Origin: an uncultured Clostridiaceae bacterium | GTDB taxonomy: Bacteria; Bacillota; Clostridia; Clostridiales; Clostridiaceae | Direction: 5' to 3' | Assembly (NCBI GenBank): GCA_946405135.1 | Contig: CAMJGD010000002.1 | Location: 62,001-126,000 of the forward strand | Length of the DNA: 64,000 nt | Shown: positions 16,971-27,230 of the stretch, one piece after another | Layout: each line of letters opens with the position of its first letter | How positions within the stretch are numbered: position 1 is the stretch's first letter | The notes under the pieces: model-generated | Told to the model about the DNA's origin: nothing | What the model saw: only the letters and a program-made list of their open reading frames with translations | The model's database searches: none | Program-made: the position numbers and the translations under genes

Positions 16971-18866
16971 CTAGATGTGCCATATCTTATGCTTAATGTC
17001 ATGTATGATATATCCTCCAAAAAATATTCCAAAAAACAAACCAAATATACAAGACATTAAAAATGAAAATAAATCATAGCTTCCTCCTAAAATCCAATAT
17101 GAAATGCTAGAAAAAACTATATACAAAGGTATTAAGCTTAATATTTTTTTTATTATATTCTCTGTCTCAAGATATTTCCTATGATGCCTTAAATAGAATT
17201 TTGGCAGAGGCTTATTATTAAATACAGACTTTGCAACTTCAATGTAAGGTATCATACTAGAAACTTGTTCATTTAAATATTTTTCTTCATTATTATTACA
17301 TTTAATCTTGAAGCACTCATTATCATCATAAGGAGCTATGGTAGCTGTCTTATACTTATTTCCCTGCCATAAACAATCCCATGCATTGGATTTATAAAAA
17401 TCTAGTCCTGCCAAAGAATAATAATTTTCAGATTCTTTTTTAATAGGTCCGCGTCCAATAACTATCCAAGTATTAATACAATTCTCTTCAGTGCTATTGT
17501 CCCCATTGATTCCATTTAAAATGGTTATATATTCTCCCACTTTCTTTGATATCTTTCTATAATGAGGAAATTCACCAATAAACCCCATATCTAATATACT
17601 TGGTTCTACTAAAGATATAAAAGTATCTTTATAAGTTAAAAACTCTTTTCTGCCTTCCCAATTTTTTTCATATTCAGCTGCAGCTTCTAACATCATATTT
17701 GCAAAATTATGATATAGTATCCTTCCTGCTGGCTTTACATAACTTTTGAGCAATATACCCTGTACCCTTTTACATCCACTTTTTATATATCTAATATCTT
17801 CATTTTCTATAGCTTCACACAATTTATAAACCTCTTCAGAAAATTTTTGATCTCCTGCTATACTTATTAGTCTGCATACTTGTTCATATGCAATCCTATT
17901 ATCTGCAAATTCTTTAAGTTTAAAAAAATCAATAGAATTCTCATGTGAAATTACAGGATTTAGTTCGGGAGAAAAACAATAATATAACTGTGCTAAATTA
18001 AAAAGTTCTCTTTCCTTTTCATTAAGATACCACATTCCTAAAATGTCAGCTTTGGAAATTAATGCACTGCAGGATTCTAAAAATATGGCATTGCTAATGA
18101 ATCCTGTTTCTTTCCAATAAAGAGCATAATTGTATTGACTAATGTTGAGTTTAGGCACTTTACATATAAGAGTAATTTCTCTCCAGCCCCTATCCTTCAT
18201 CAAAATTTCTATAGGCAGCTCTTCTTCTGTTTCATCATTAATCAAAAAATCAAACTTAAATCCTTCTTCTACAGAATCTATCTCTGCCCAAAACAGCAAG
18301 CCATCGTATTGTTCCATATCTAATCCTAGCGCAGTATCTGCTAAAAATTGAAATTCCATTTTACCCCAAGATATATCAGCAGGTATTACACTTAAAGTTT
18401 GATTATTTTTAAATAAAATCTTAACCTTAATAGGAAATATACCAGCATTAATGACTTTAGAGTTTATTTTTTCCCATCTGAAAAATGATATATAATCATG
18501 CATTTCAGACTCCCATTTTGAAATATTATCCAAATACTTCCTATTGCACTGATTTAACCACTCCAACAGCAATTGATATTTTTTTGAAAAATCTTCTGAA
18601 TTAATATACTCAGCTTCAAGTGGTTTAGGTACAAAGTTTTTCATATCATATTCTTCAGAATCAATAGACTGAATAACTCCGTACAGTTCCTCCATAACAT
18701 CATAATTGCTAAATCCATTAAGTGTCTTTTCTTCATTATAACCAAGTTCCCCATCAGCCTCATTATAACCATAAGAAAGATAATTTTGAAATAACATATT
18801 TATAGCAAATATTTTTCTATCAAAATATCTCATAAGAGCCCCCATTTTAAATCTATAGTAACCCAT
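16971..18866 (-). CDS. Large unknown protein with C-terminal membrane hairpin
   Basis: I do not recognise this 631-residue protein. It is mostly soluble and acidic with many Trp and Tyr residues. Two hydrophobic helices close to the C-terminus (about 568-590 and 596-618) have a Gly-rich turn. This suggests a cytoplasmic body tethered by its tail. Start codons at 18866, 18842 and 18833 are all possible, and none has a strong ribosome site. It is followed upstream by a lipoprotein gene on the same strand. Confidence 0.6.
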   Translation of the reverse strand: MGYYRFKMGALMRYFDRKIFAINMLFQNYLSYGYNEADGELGYNEEKTLNGFSNYDVMEELYGVIQSIDSEEYDMKNFVPKPLEAEYINSEDFSKKYQLLLEWLNQCNRKYLDNISKWESEMHDYISFFRWEKINSKVINAGIFPIKVKILFKNNQTLSVIPADISWGKMEFQFLADTALGLDMEQYDGLLFWAEIDSVEEGFKFDFLINDETEEELPIEILMKDRGWREITLICKVPKLNISQYNYALYWKETGFISNAIFLESCSALISKADILGMWYLNEKERELFNLAQLYYCFSPELNPVISHENSIDFFKLKEFADNRIAYEQVCRLISIAGDQKFSEEVYKLCEAIENEDIRYIKSGCKRVQGILLKSYVKPAGRILYHNFANMMLEAAAEYEKNWEGRKEFLTYKDTFISLVEPSILDMGFIGEFPHYRKISKKVGEYITILNGINGDNSTEENCINTWIVIGRGPIKKESENYYSLAGLDFYKSNAWDCLWQGNKYKTATIAPYDDNECFKIKCNNNEEKYLNEQVSSMIPYIEVAKSVFNNKPLPKFYLRHHRKYLETENIIKKILSLIPLYIVFSSISYWILGGSYDLFSFLMSCIFGLFFGIFFGGYIIHDIKHKIWHI

Positions 18867-18913
18867 TATTTAGGCTAAAATAATCACCATCTTTTTTGTG
18901 CTATTTTAAAATT

Positions 18914-19567
18914 TTAATTTACTTTAGTTCCACCCCACTCTACCACAGTAAATCCTTTTCTTTCAAAAGAGCTTATTGTTTGCTCTTTAACTTTTACAGA
19001 TTTATTTAGTGGTTTATATACCATAAACACTCTTAAAATGCTATCTGGTTTAGGACTAATATCTAATTTAGCTTCATCTTGGTACTCTTTTCCTGCAAAT
19101 TTAATTAAATTATATTTGTTTTCCTTCATTTGAGGCAGCCAATATACAATAAATTCATTATATTCTTTTGGTGTTAATCCCATTTTAGAAAGTATCTGTT
19201 GTAAAAATTCTCCAGTATCCTCACCTTTTACCACAAAACCTTCTGACAAATCCCACTTACTTTTATTTATACCTTCCCAAAATAAATAAGAATACTGTTT
19301 ATTGTCATCTTCATTAATTAAAGTACCATCTGATTTTGCTGTCACCTGCCATCCATTTTTATATTCAGGATAGGTACAAGTTAATTTTCCGCTGTAATTC
19401 AATTTAACATTAATCTTTTGCTCTTTAGTAGGATACAGATAAATTACTGGTTTTTTATCTGCCTCGCCTGAATCCCCACATCCAATTAAAATTCCTGCCA
19501 TAATATTAAGTATTAATAGACTGAAAATAGCTTTTTTTAGAAAGTTAATGTTTTTACCATGAAACAT
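18914..19567 (-). CDS. Lipoprotein with KPVIYLYP motif
   Basis: The 217-residue protein has a signal peptide with lipobox ILIGC, so it is attached to the membrane outer face. Mature sequence begins GDSGEADKKPVIYLYPTKEQKINVKL, a motif seen in a family of clostridial hypothetical proteins. WDLSEGFVVKGEDTGEFL and VVEWGG near the C-terminus are also distinctive. Function is unknown. It lies 47 bases upstream of the 631-residue gene on the same strand and may be co-transcribed. Confidence 0.72.
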   Translation of the reverse strand: MFHGKNINFLKKAIFSLLILNIMAGILIGCGDSGEADKKPVIYLYPTKEQKINVKLNYSGKLTCTYPEYKNGWQVTAKSDGTLINEDDNKQYSYLFWEGINKSKWDLSEGFVVKGEDTGEFLQQILSKMGLTPKEYNEFIVYWLPQMKENKYNLIKFAGKEYQDEAKLDISPKPDSILRVFMVYKPLNKSVKVKEQTISSFERKGFTVVEWGGTKVN

Positions 19568-19795
19568 TATATTCCCGTTGTATAAAATCTACTAAAATTT
19601 TATAGATTTATCACAACGGTTTTTCACCTCCCTCTATAATCTCCTTTTGGTGCTTAAATATTAAATAAATTTATTATGCTATTTTATCTAAACAGCACTT
19701 CTTATATTTCACTATATTATACGTAAAATTTAACTATATATATTTATATTACCATATATTTCTTTAAAAAATATATATTTTTGTTATTAAAAAAA

Positions 19796-19894
19796 GGGAC
19801 TGTCGCACTAAGGAATTTACATACAATATATTGATTTGCAAATTTAAAATTAGCACAATATATTGTAGTATTTATTCGTAATGCAACAGCCCCC
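19796..19894. repeat. 99-bp MITE-like repeat, copy B
   Basis: GGGACTGTCGCACTAAGG at one end and a matching inverted GTAATGCAACAGCCCC at the other. It is about 90% identical by eye to copy A at 5717-5815. The element lies just beyond the stop of the DUF1189 gene and could act as its terminator. Confidence 0.75.
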
Positions 19895-19906
19895 TATATA
19901 TGCGTA

Positions 19907-20686
19907 TTAATCCAATTGTGTTTCTTGTTCTTTTATAGCTTTTATCACAAACCACATATATATTATGGCAATTAAACAATATAGACTATAGAAATGAGGT
20001 ATTTTCATTCCTGTAGAACTATTTAATAATGATACAAGGCTTGGAAGGGTCAATGCATATATGCTTAATTTATACATGTCTCCAAAGCTTTGTTCGTTTT
20101 TTTGTATTGCACCTATAACAAGTGCAAATAAAGCAATAATTAATGCTGTAAACATATTTTTTATAAAAATTCCTATAGGCATAAACGCTATACATACATA
20201 AACTACACTCTTCATAATACCTATATATTTATTAACATCCTGCTTGTTTATTTCTAAATTTTGAATTTCATCATAATTTATTTGTTGAACTTTCCAATTA
20301 GATTTGAAATATGCCACATCTTTATAAAATAACATAGCATTTGGGTAGCCCTTTATTTTATCTGGATCTGCTTCTTCTGAATCTGTATCTACTATAAGTG
20401 CAAAAGAATCTTCCATTATGGATATAGGCTTTGAAGATTTAACTTCCAAAACTCCATTTTTAAAGTTTAATTCTTGAATAGAATTATTAAACTCTTCTTT
20501 TCCAATCTTAAAGGCATTGTTTACTTGATAAATAGGTTTTATGATGGAAATTAAGCCTATTAATAAACTCATAAGAAAAAGATATAAAAATGCCTTTCCT
20601 GTACTCTCTTTCTTAAAGCTAATATAACTTTTAAAATCATACAAGCTTTTACTGAATTTAGTGAAGAATCCCATTTTTTCTTCCAT
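19907..20686 (-). CDS. DUF1189 family membrane protein
   Basis: The 259-residue protein has one N-terminal membrane helix (about 28-48), an extracellular segment of roughly 100 residues, and four further helices. MGFFTKFSKSLYDFKSYISFKKE at the N-terminus is typical of DUF1189. ATG 20686 follows GGGGGAATAATC. Members are conserved in Firmicutes without a settled function; some are linked to maltodextrin transport regions, but no such genes occur here. Confidence 0.78.
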   Translation of the reverse strand: MEEKMGFFTKFSKSLYDFKSYISFKKESTGKAFLYLFLMSLLIGLISIIKPIYQVNNAFKIGKEEFNNSIQELNFKNGVLEVKSSKPISIMEDSFALIVDTDSEEADPDKIKGYPNAMLFYKDVAYFKSNWKVQQINYDEIQNLEINKQDVNKYIGIMKSVVYVCIAFMPIGIFIKNMFTALIIALFALVIGAIQKNEQSFGDMYKLSIYALTLPSLVSLLNSSTGMKIPHFYSLYCLIAIIYMWFVIKAIKEQETQLD

Positions 20687-20812
20687 GATTATTCCCCCTT
20701 ATTGTTTAAATTTAAAGATTTACATTTTTTATAATATAATTTTTTATTTTGTTTGCAATACAATTTTTCAAGCCAAGGATTTGACTATAAAGTCTTCCTA
20801 AAGTATATATTT

Positions 20813-21009
20813 ATGTCACAAATAAAAGTTGATGATATGACAACATTCTGATGGAGCCAAAAAGTTATCTGAAGTCCATGTCACAAATAAAAGTTGACGA
20901 CGTAGCAGCTAGTCCATGTAAATTTTTGTAATCCGATTTCCATCTACTTTTTATTGTGACAAATCTATAGGCTTGTTTCCTATTCCATCTACTTTTTATT
21001 GTGACAGAT
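20813..21009. mobile_element. Miniature derivative of an IS1595-like element
   Basis: Two direct units (20813-20835, 20878-20901) face two inverted units (20940-20964, 20985-21009). Each unit is a variant of GTCACAATAAAAAGTAGAT. The same iterated units form the ends of the IS1595-type element at 33721-35845. No coding sequence lies between them. From 21010 to 21270 I see only AT-rich sequence. Confidence 0.72.
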
Positions 21010-21269
21010 TTACAAGCTTTTTCAAATATATAGTATATGCTTTTTTCCTTTCACAAAGGTTTTATATATTAGAAAATCTGTAGACTTTTTTAATTATATC
21101 ATATATGTTTTTTCCCATATATATTCTTATAAATAAAATATCATTTTTCAATTCACCTTTTTAATGCATCTTGCTTTATTGTATCATATATATTAACATT
21201 ATAATACATATTTTCACATATTAAGAGTATTAAAAATGCACACTATCTAAAATACAATACTGCATATAT

Positions 21270-21313
21270 AAAAAAACTGTGTTCAAAATATTTATGATGT
21301 TGAACACAGTTTT
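21270..21313 (-). terminator. Terminator of the purine operon
   Basis: On the minus strand AAAACTGTGTTCAA and TTGAACACAGTTTT form a long stem ending in T7, right after the purD stop codon. Confidence 0.88.
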
Positions 21314-21321
21314 GATAGCAA

Positions 21322-22572
21322 TTATTTTGCTATTCCTATATCTCTTCTGTAATACCTATTTTCAAATTTTATTTTATTTATTTCTTCATAGCAACTTTTT
21401 CTTGCATCTTCTATGGTTTCTCCTAGTGTAACCAATGTAAGAACTCTTCCTCCTGAGGTTATAAGTTCACTGCCTTTAAGCTCTGCCCCAGCTATAAATA
21501 CCTTTCCTTCTATATTTTCATCTAAACCTATTTTAAATCCTTTGCTGTAACTTCCTGGATAACCAGAGGAGGCCATTACCACAGCACAAGCTTTTTTATT
21601 TTTCCACAGCACTTTTTCATTTATCAGCTCACCTTTAAGAGTACTTTCCATGATTTCATAGAGATCGCTTTGCATAAGAGTCAATACCGCCTGGGTTTCA
21701 GGATCACCCATTCTCACATTGTATTCTAAAAGATATACTCCTTTTGCAGTAATCATTATTCCAAAAAATATAAAACCTTTATAGTCCATATGCTCTTCTT
21801 TTATTCCTTGAAGAGTAGGCTTTAATATGCTTTTATCAAATTGTTTTAGCACTTCTTCTGTAACATAAGGATTTGGAGCTATAACTCCCATACCACCTGT
21901 ATTAGGGCCTCTGCTGCCATCTAATATTTGTTTATGATCTTTAGCTGATATAAAAGGTATTATGGTATTACCATCTGTAATTGAAAGTATGGATGCTTCT
22001 ACACCTTCTAAAAATTCTTCTACAATTATTTTTTTCCCTGACCCTTTGAATATATCCTCTATCATAAAGCTTTTAATGGTCGAAACTCCTTCATCATAAT
22101 CTTTGCATATGACTACCCCTTTACCTGCCGCAAGTCCATCTGCTTTTATAACTACAGGATATTCACAAGTCTTTAAATAGTTATAGGCTTTATCATAATC
22201 CTCAAACTCTTCATATTTTGCTGTAGGTATGCCATACTTATTCATAAACTTTTTTGAATATATTTTACTACCTTCTAATAGGGCAGCCTTGGAATCTGGC
22301 CCAAATATTTTGAGCCCTTCTTTTTTAAACTGATCAACTATGCCTTCTATCAATGGAACTTCCGGTCCCACCACCGTCAAATCTATTTTATTTTCTTTGG
22401 CAAACCCCACTAGATCTTCTATGGAGGTTTTATTTATGTTTTCACACTTTTCTTCTAAAGCCGTTCCACCATTACCAGGAGCACAATATATCTTTTCTAT
22501 ATTTTTGTTTTTTCCTAATTTCCATGCTATTGCATGTTCTCTTCCTCCGGACCCTACAATCAATACCTTCAT
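21322..22572 (-). CDS. purD: Phosphoribosylamine-glycine ligase (GAR synthetase)
   Basis: The enzyme joins glycine to phosphoribosylamine with ATP, step two of purine synthesis. The 416-residue protein has the N-terminal VGSGGREHAIAW motif, an ATP-grasp core (VVIKADGLAAGKGVVIC) and the RMGDPETQAVL metal-binding segment. It is the last gene of the operon and is followed by the operon terminator. Confidence 0.96.
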   Translation of the reverse strand: MKVLIVGSGGREHAIAWKLGKNKNIEKIYCAPGNGGTALEEKCENINKTSIEDLVGFAKENKIDLTVVGPEVPLIEGIVDQFKKEGLKIFGPDSKAALLEGSKIYSKKFMNKYGIPTAKYEEFEDYDKAYNYLKTCEYPVVIKADGLAAGKGVVICKDYDEGVSTIKSFMIEDIFKGSGKKIIVEEFLEGVEASILSITDGNTIIPFISAKDHKQILDGSRGPNTGGMGVIAPNPYVTEEVLKQFDKSILKPTLQGIKEEHMDYKGFIFFGIMITAKGVYLLEYNVRMGDPETQAVLTLMQSDLYEIMESTLKGELINEKVLWKNKKACAVVMASSGYPGSYSKGFKIGLDENIEGKVFIAGAELKGSELITSGGRVLTLVTLGETIEDARKSCYEEINKIKFENRYYRRDIGIAK

Positions 22573-22662
22573 ATATTATTTCTCCTTCAACATAAATTGA
22601 TTTTTAAATCACTTTTACAAAATGCATTACTATAAAGCTTACTAACTTCAACTTTAATGCCT

Positions 22663-24168
22663 TTAGTGTTTGAAGTGTCTCATCCCAGTAAATACCATGC
22701 TTATTCCAAGCTCATTACATGCTCTTATAGATTCTTCATCTCTTATAGAACCCCCTGGCTGAATTATAGCTTTTATATCATGAGCTGCAGCTTCCTGTAC
22801 CACATCTTCAAAAGGGAAGAATGCATCAGAAGCTAATACTAATGCTCCTTCTCCTCTCTCTAAGGCTTCTTTAGCCGCCCAAATTCTATTAACTTGTCCA
22901 CCACCAATGCCTATAGCTTTACCTTCTTTTACTACTACAATAGCATTAGACTTTACATATTTAACCACTTTCATACCAAATAGCATATCTTTCATTTCTT
23001 CCTCTGTAGGACTTTTATCCGTAACAACCTTTATATCTTTTATAAGATTTTTGTCTTCCTGCTGAACTAATATACCTCCATCTACGGATACCATATACTT
23101 ACTGCTAGAAGGTTTATAATTGCATTTTATTACTCTCAAATTTTTCTTCTTTTTTAAAACATCCAAGGCTTCCTGTTCAAAGTCTGGTGCCGCAACTATT
23201 TCAAGAAATATCTTACTCATTTCTTCTGCTGTCGCCTTATCAATTTTTCTATTTACAGCTACTATACCACCAAAAATAGATACTTCATCGCATTCATAAG
23301 CTTTTATGTAACTTTCACAAACAGATTTACCTATAGCCACACCGCAAGGACTGTTATGTTTTAAAGCACAACAAGCTATTTCTTCAAATTCATTTACTAC
23401 CTTCCAAGCAATATCTAAATCCTTTATATTATTATAAGAAAGCTCTTTTCCATTCAAAACTTCAAAGCTGTTCATAGCTGCTTCTTCCATAGTAGATATA
23501 TAATAGGCAGCACTTTGATGAGGATTTTCACCGTATCTTAAATCTAAGGCTTTTTTGTAACTTAAAGATAGGTAATCAACATAATCTTCTTCTCCTTCTA
23601 AAAGGAAATTGCTTATAGCCCCGTCATAAGCACTCATTAAATTAAATACCTTTCCTGCAAGTAGTTTTCTCTTTTTTAAGTCAATATCTCCCTTTTTTTC
23701 TATTTCATTTATAACTGGAGCATAATCTCTTTTATCTGTCAAAACTATTACATCTTTAAAATTTTTAGCTGCTGCTCTTATCATAGTAGGTCCACCTATG
23801 TCTATGAACTCCACTTTATCTTCAAAACTTAAATCCTCTTTATACTTTTCAAAGAAAGGATAAAGATTTACTACCACCATATCAATAGTATCTATATTCA
23901 TATCACTTAGTACAGCCATATGATCCTCTTTATCCCTCTTTGCTAATATACCTGCATGAATATTAGGATGAAGTGTCTTTACTCTTCCTTCAAGCATTTC
24001 AGGAAAATTTGTTACAGAACTTACATCTTTAACTTTTACTCCATTATCTTTTAAATACTTAAAGGTTCCTCCTGTAGATATTATATCTATCCCTTTATTT
24101 TCTAAAAATCTTGCTAAATCTAAAACTCCTTCTTTATCATATACACTTATTAAAGCACGTTTTATCAA
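22663..24168 (-). CDS. purH: Bifunctional AICAR formyltransferase / IMP cyclohydrolase
   Basis: This enzyme makes the last two steps to IMP. The N-terminal MGS-like domain (about 1-190) is the cyclohydrolase, and the C-terminal domain is the formyltransferase with catalytic Lys-His in [11 protein letters not shown] choose TTG at 24168 because AAAGGAGCGGTAAC lies directly upstream and the product then begins MIKRALISV like its homologues. That gives 501 residues. The frame remains open to 24240 inside purN. Confidence 0.93.
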   Translation of the reverse strand: MIKRALISVYDKEGVLDLARFLENKGIDIISTGGTFKYLKDNGVKVKDVSSVTNFPEMLEGRVKTLHPNIHAGILAKRDKEDHMAVLSDMNIDTIDMVVVNLYPFFEKYKEDLSFEDKVEFIDIGGPTMIRAAAKNFKDVIVLTDKRDYAPVINEIEKKGDIDLKKRKLLAGKVFNLMSAYDGAISNFLLEGEEDYVDYLSLSYKKALDLRYGENPHQSAAYYISTMEEAAMNSFEVLNGKELSYNNIKDLDIAWKVVNEFEEIACCALKHNSPCGVAIGKSVCESYIKAYECDEVSIFGGIVAVNRKIDKATAEEMSKIFLEIVAAPDFEQEALDVLKKKKNLRVIKCNYKPSSSKYMVSVDGGILVQQEDKNLIKDIKVVTDKSPTEEEMKDMLFGMKVVKYVKSNAIVVVKEGKAIGIGGGQVNRIWAAKEALERGEGALVLASDAFFPFEDVVQEAAAHDIKAIIQPGGSIRDEESIRACNELGISMVFTGMRHFKH

Positions 24169-24193
24169 AGTTACCGCTCCTTTGCATATAATT

Positions 24194-24802
24194 TTAAACA
24201 ATCTGAACCTTACCATCTTTAATAAAAATTTTGTTTTCACTTAAAAGCTTCAAAGCTTCAGGTAATATTTTATGTTCTTCTTCTAAAACTCTTTCTTTAA
24301 GAGTTTTTACATCATCTTCAAAATAAACAGGTACTGCTTTTTGTAATATTATGGCTCCACCATCTACTTTTTCATCTACAAAATGTACAGTACAGCCTGT
24401 TATCTTTACTCCAGACTTCAATACTGATTCATGAACTTTTTCACCATACATGCCCTTTCCGCAAAATAAAGGTATAAGAGAAGGATGAATATTTATTATC
24501 TTTCCTTCAAACTTTTTAAGGATTTCTCCTTTTAAAAGGGATAAAAATCCTGCAAGCACTAATATATCTACATTCCCTTTAACTACTTTTAAAATTTCGT
24601 CTCCTATACTCTCTCCAAATTCTTTCTTGGGAAAAACATAAATAGGAATACCCTTTTTTGTGGCTCTTTGTAAAGCAAAAGATTTTATATTATCGCTAAT
24701 TACTGCTTCTATGGAACAATTTAAATACCCATTTTCAATGCTGTCTATTATAGCTTGAAGATTGCTGCCGTCTCCAGAAACCAGCACTGCTATTTTAAGC
24801 AA
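24194..24802 (-). CDS. purN: Phosphoribosylglycinamide formyltransferase
   Basis: The protein transfers a formyl group from 10-formyl-THF to GAR. It has 202 residues with [15 protein letters not shown] at the N-terminus, the catalytic INIHPSLIP motif and the VDEKVDGG aspartate segment. It overlaps the purM stop by 13 bases, which suggests coupled translation. Confidence 0.95.
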   Translation of the reverse strand: MLKIAVLVSGDGSNLQAIIDSIENGYLNCSIEAVISDNIKSFALQRATKKGIPIYVFPKKEFGESIGDEILKVVKGNVDILVLAGFLSLLKGEILKKFEGKIINIHPSLIPLFCGKGMYGEKVHESVLKSGVKITGCTVHFVDEKVDGGAIILQKAVPVYFEDDVKTLKERVLEEEHKILPEALKLLSENKIFIKDGKVQIV

Positions 24803-25788
24803 ATTTTCTCACCTCCAGAAGCTATATGACCAATTATATAGGCCTCTTCTCCAAGAATACTTAATTCTTTTATAACCTCATGTTTTATGCTGTCTTCTAC
24901 ACATAAAACAAAGCCTATTCCCATGTTAAAGGTATTATACATATGCTTCTCATCTACTCCAAGACTTATCATATAATCAAATATTTCAGGTTTTTTAAAA
25001 CTATTTTTTTCTATAACCGCAGATACACCTTTAGGAAGCATTCTTGGAACATTTTCTATAAAACCTCCTCCAGTTATATGAGCCATGCCCTTTATAATAA
25101 ATTTATCTAATAGTTGAAATACTGGTTTTACATATATTTTAGTAGGTGTTAATAAAATTTCTCCAAGGCTTTTTTCATTCAGCTTTTTATCTAAATCAGG
25201 AATAAGCTTTCTTACTAAAGAGTATCCATTGCTATGTAATCCAGAAGAAGCTATACCTATAAGGGCATCCCCTTCTTTAATATCTCTTCCATCTATTATT
25301 TTATCTTTATCTACTACTCCAAGTGCAAAACCTGCTATATCATATTCTCCTTCTCTATAAAAGCCTGGCATTTCAGCTGTTTCTCCACCTATTAGAGCAC
25401 AGCCTGACTGAATACATCCTTCTGATACCCCTTTAACCATATCCGCTGCTACCTCTGCTTCAAGCTTTCCACAAGCTAAATAGTCTAGAAAGAATAATGG
25501 TTTTGCTCCATGACATAGTATGTCATTTACACACATAGCTACACAATCAATTCCCACAGTATCATACTTTTTCATTCTAAAAGCTATATCAAGTTTTGTG
25601 CCTACTCCATCTGTTCCTGAAACTAATACAGGCTTCTTATAGCCTTCAGGCAGTTCTACCATACCTGCAAAGCTTCCTATACCATTAAGTACTAAATCTG
25701 TCATGGTTCTAGCTGCGTATTCTTTTATAAGCTTTACGGATTTATATCCTTCTTCTATATTTACCCCTGCTTCTTTATAAGTGATCAT
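24790..25788 (-). CDS. purM: Phosphoribosylformylglycinamidine cyclo-ligase (AIR synthetase)
   Basis: It closes the imidazole ring to form AIR. I start at ATG 25788 (MITYKEAGVNIEEG) after AAAGGTAGTG, giving 332 residues and a gap of seven bases from purF. The frame extends further upstream, but that part overlaps purF. VLVSGTDGVGTKLDIA, ALIGGETAEMPGFY and GMAHITGGGFIENVPR are the expected active-site segments. Confidence 0.95.
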   Translation of the reverse strand: MITYKEAGVNIEEGYKSVKLIKEYAARTMTDLVLNGIGSFAGMVELPEGYKKPVLVSGTDGVGTKLDIAFRMKKYDTVGIDCVAMCVNDILCHGAKPLFFLDYLACGKLEAEVAADMVKGVSEGCIQSGCALIGGETAEMPGFYREGEYDIAGFALGVVDKDKIIDGRDIKEGDALIGIASSGLHSNGYSLVRKLIPDLDKKLNEKSLGEILLTPTKIYVKPVFQLLDKFIIKGMAHITGGGFIENVPRMLPKGVSAVIEKNSFKKPEIFDYMISLGVDEKHMYNTFNMGIGFVLCVEDSIKHEVIKELSILGEEAYIIGHIASGGEKICLK

Positions 25789-25795
25789 AAAAACA

Positions 25796-27202
25796 CTACC
25801 TTTCAAGATAATCTTTAGAAGTTTCAATAGGCGTTGATACAGGGTATATTCCACTAAAACATCCAAGGCAAAATCCTTTGTCTTCCTTAAAAGATTTTAT
25901 AAGTCCTTCCATGCTTATATATCCAAGGCTGTCTGCACCTATATCTTCTCTTATATTTTCTTCCTCTCTATTAGCACCTATTAAATCTTTCCTGTAAGGT
26001 GTATCTATTCCAAAATAGCAAGGATACTTTACTACAGGAGATGCTACTCTGAAGTGAACTTCTTTTGCTCCTGCCTTCCTTAATATCTCTACCAATCTTC
26101 TACTGGTAGTACCTCTTACAATGGAATCATCAATAAGCACCACTCTTTTTCCTTCAATATTCCCTTTTAGAGGATTTAGCTTTACAGATACTGCTCTTTC
26201 TCTCATTTCTTGAGAAGGAGTTATAAAAGTTCTTCCCACATATTTATTTTTTACAAAACCTATGCCAAAAGGAATATTAGAGGCTTTTGCAAAGCCTACT
26301 GCCGCTGCTATACCTGAATCTGGCACTCCAACCACTATATCCGCCTCTGCAGGGCACTCTTTATAAAGCATTTCTCCTGCTCTTACCCTTGCTTCATACA
26401 CATTTATTCCATCAAGAGTACTATCTGGTCTTGCAAAATATATATATTCAAAAGCGCAGGTTTCACATTTAGTTTTTTCTACATAATTTATACTCTTTAA
26501 TCCACTTTCATCAATAATCACTATTTCTCCTGGAGCCACATCTCTTACAAATTCAGCGCCCACCGTATCTAGCGCACAGCTTTCAGAACATAGTATATAA
26601 CTTTCATTTATTCTTCCAATACATAGAGGTCTTATCCCATTAGGGTCCCTAACTCCTATAAGTTTATCCTCTGTAAGGATAACCATGGCAAAAGAACCTT
26701 TCACAGCTTGCATAGCACTAAATAAAGCTCTTTCTATACCTTTTTTTGCATTTCTTGCTACAAGGCTTAAAACTACTTCAGAATCTATGGAGGTTTGAAA
26801 AATGCTTCCTCCATCCTCTAAAAGCTCTTTTATTACTTCTGCATTTACTAAATTACCATTATGCGCTATAGCCATAGAACCTAATTTATAATTTGAAAGC
26901 AACGGTTGTGCATTTAGTACATTACTTGGACCTGTGGTTGAATACCTTACATGACCTATAGCTGCAAAGCCTTTTAATGATTTTAATATTTTTTCATCAA
27001 AAACATCTGCAACAAGTCCCATAGATTTATGAATACTTATTTCTTTTCCATCTGTAACTGCAATACCTGCACTCTCTTGACCTCTATGCTGGAGAGCATA
27101 AAGTCCATAATAGGTTACAGCAGCCACATCTATATCATTCTTTGAATATATACCAAAAACTCCACATTCCTCTTTAAATTTATCTTTAATCTGCTCTATC
27201 AT
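25796..27202 (-). CDS. purF: Amidophosphoribosyltransferase
   Basis: This enzyme commits PRPP to purine synthesis. Cys13 in EECGVFGIYS would become the N-terminal nucleophile after removal of a 12-residue propeptide, as in Bacillus. The PRPP loop VVLIDDSIVRGTTSR is intact. Cysteines near 247, 393 and the C-terminal CLGCFSG suggest the oxygen-sensitive 4Fe-4S cluster of the Bacillus-type enzyme. Length 468 is normal. Confidence 0.96.
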   Translation of the reverse strand: MIEQIKDKFKEECGVFGIYSKNDIDVAAVTYYGLYALQHRGQESAGIAVTDGKEISIHKSMGLVADVFDEKILKSLKGFAAIGHVRYSTTGPSNVLNAQPLLSNYKLGSMAIAHNGNLVNAEVIKELLEDGGSIFQTSIDSEVVLSLVARNAKKGIERALFSAMQAVKGSFAMVILTEDKLIGVRDPNGIRPLCIGRINESYILCSESCALDTVGAEFVRDVAPGEIVIIDESGLKSINYVEKTKCETCAFEYIYFARPDSTLDGINVYEARVRAGEMLYKECPAEADIVVGVPDSGIAAAVGFAKASNIPFGIGFVKNKYVGRTFITPSQEMRERAVSVKLNPLKGNIEGKRVVLIDDSIVRGTTSRRLVEILRKAGAKEVHFRVASPVVKYPCYFGIDTPYRKDLIGANREEENIREDIGADSLGYISMEGLIKSFKEDKGFCLGCFSGIYPVSTPIETSKDYLER

Positions 27203-27230
27203 AGTACCTACTAAATTCCTTTCTCAAATA

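Noticed and set aside
20813..21009. CRISPR-like array of spaced repeats
   Set aside because: There are only four units in two opposite orientations, with no cas genes; the units match the ends of the insertion sequence.
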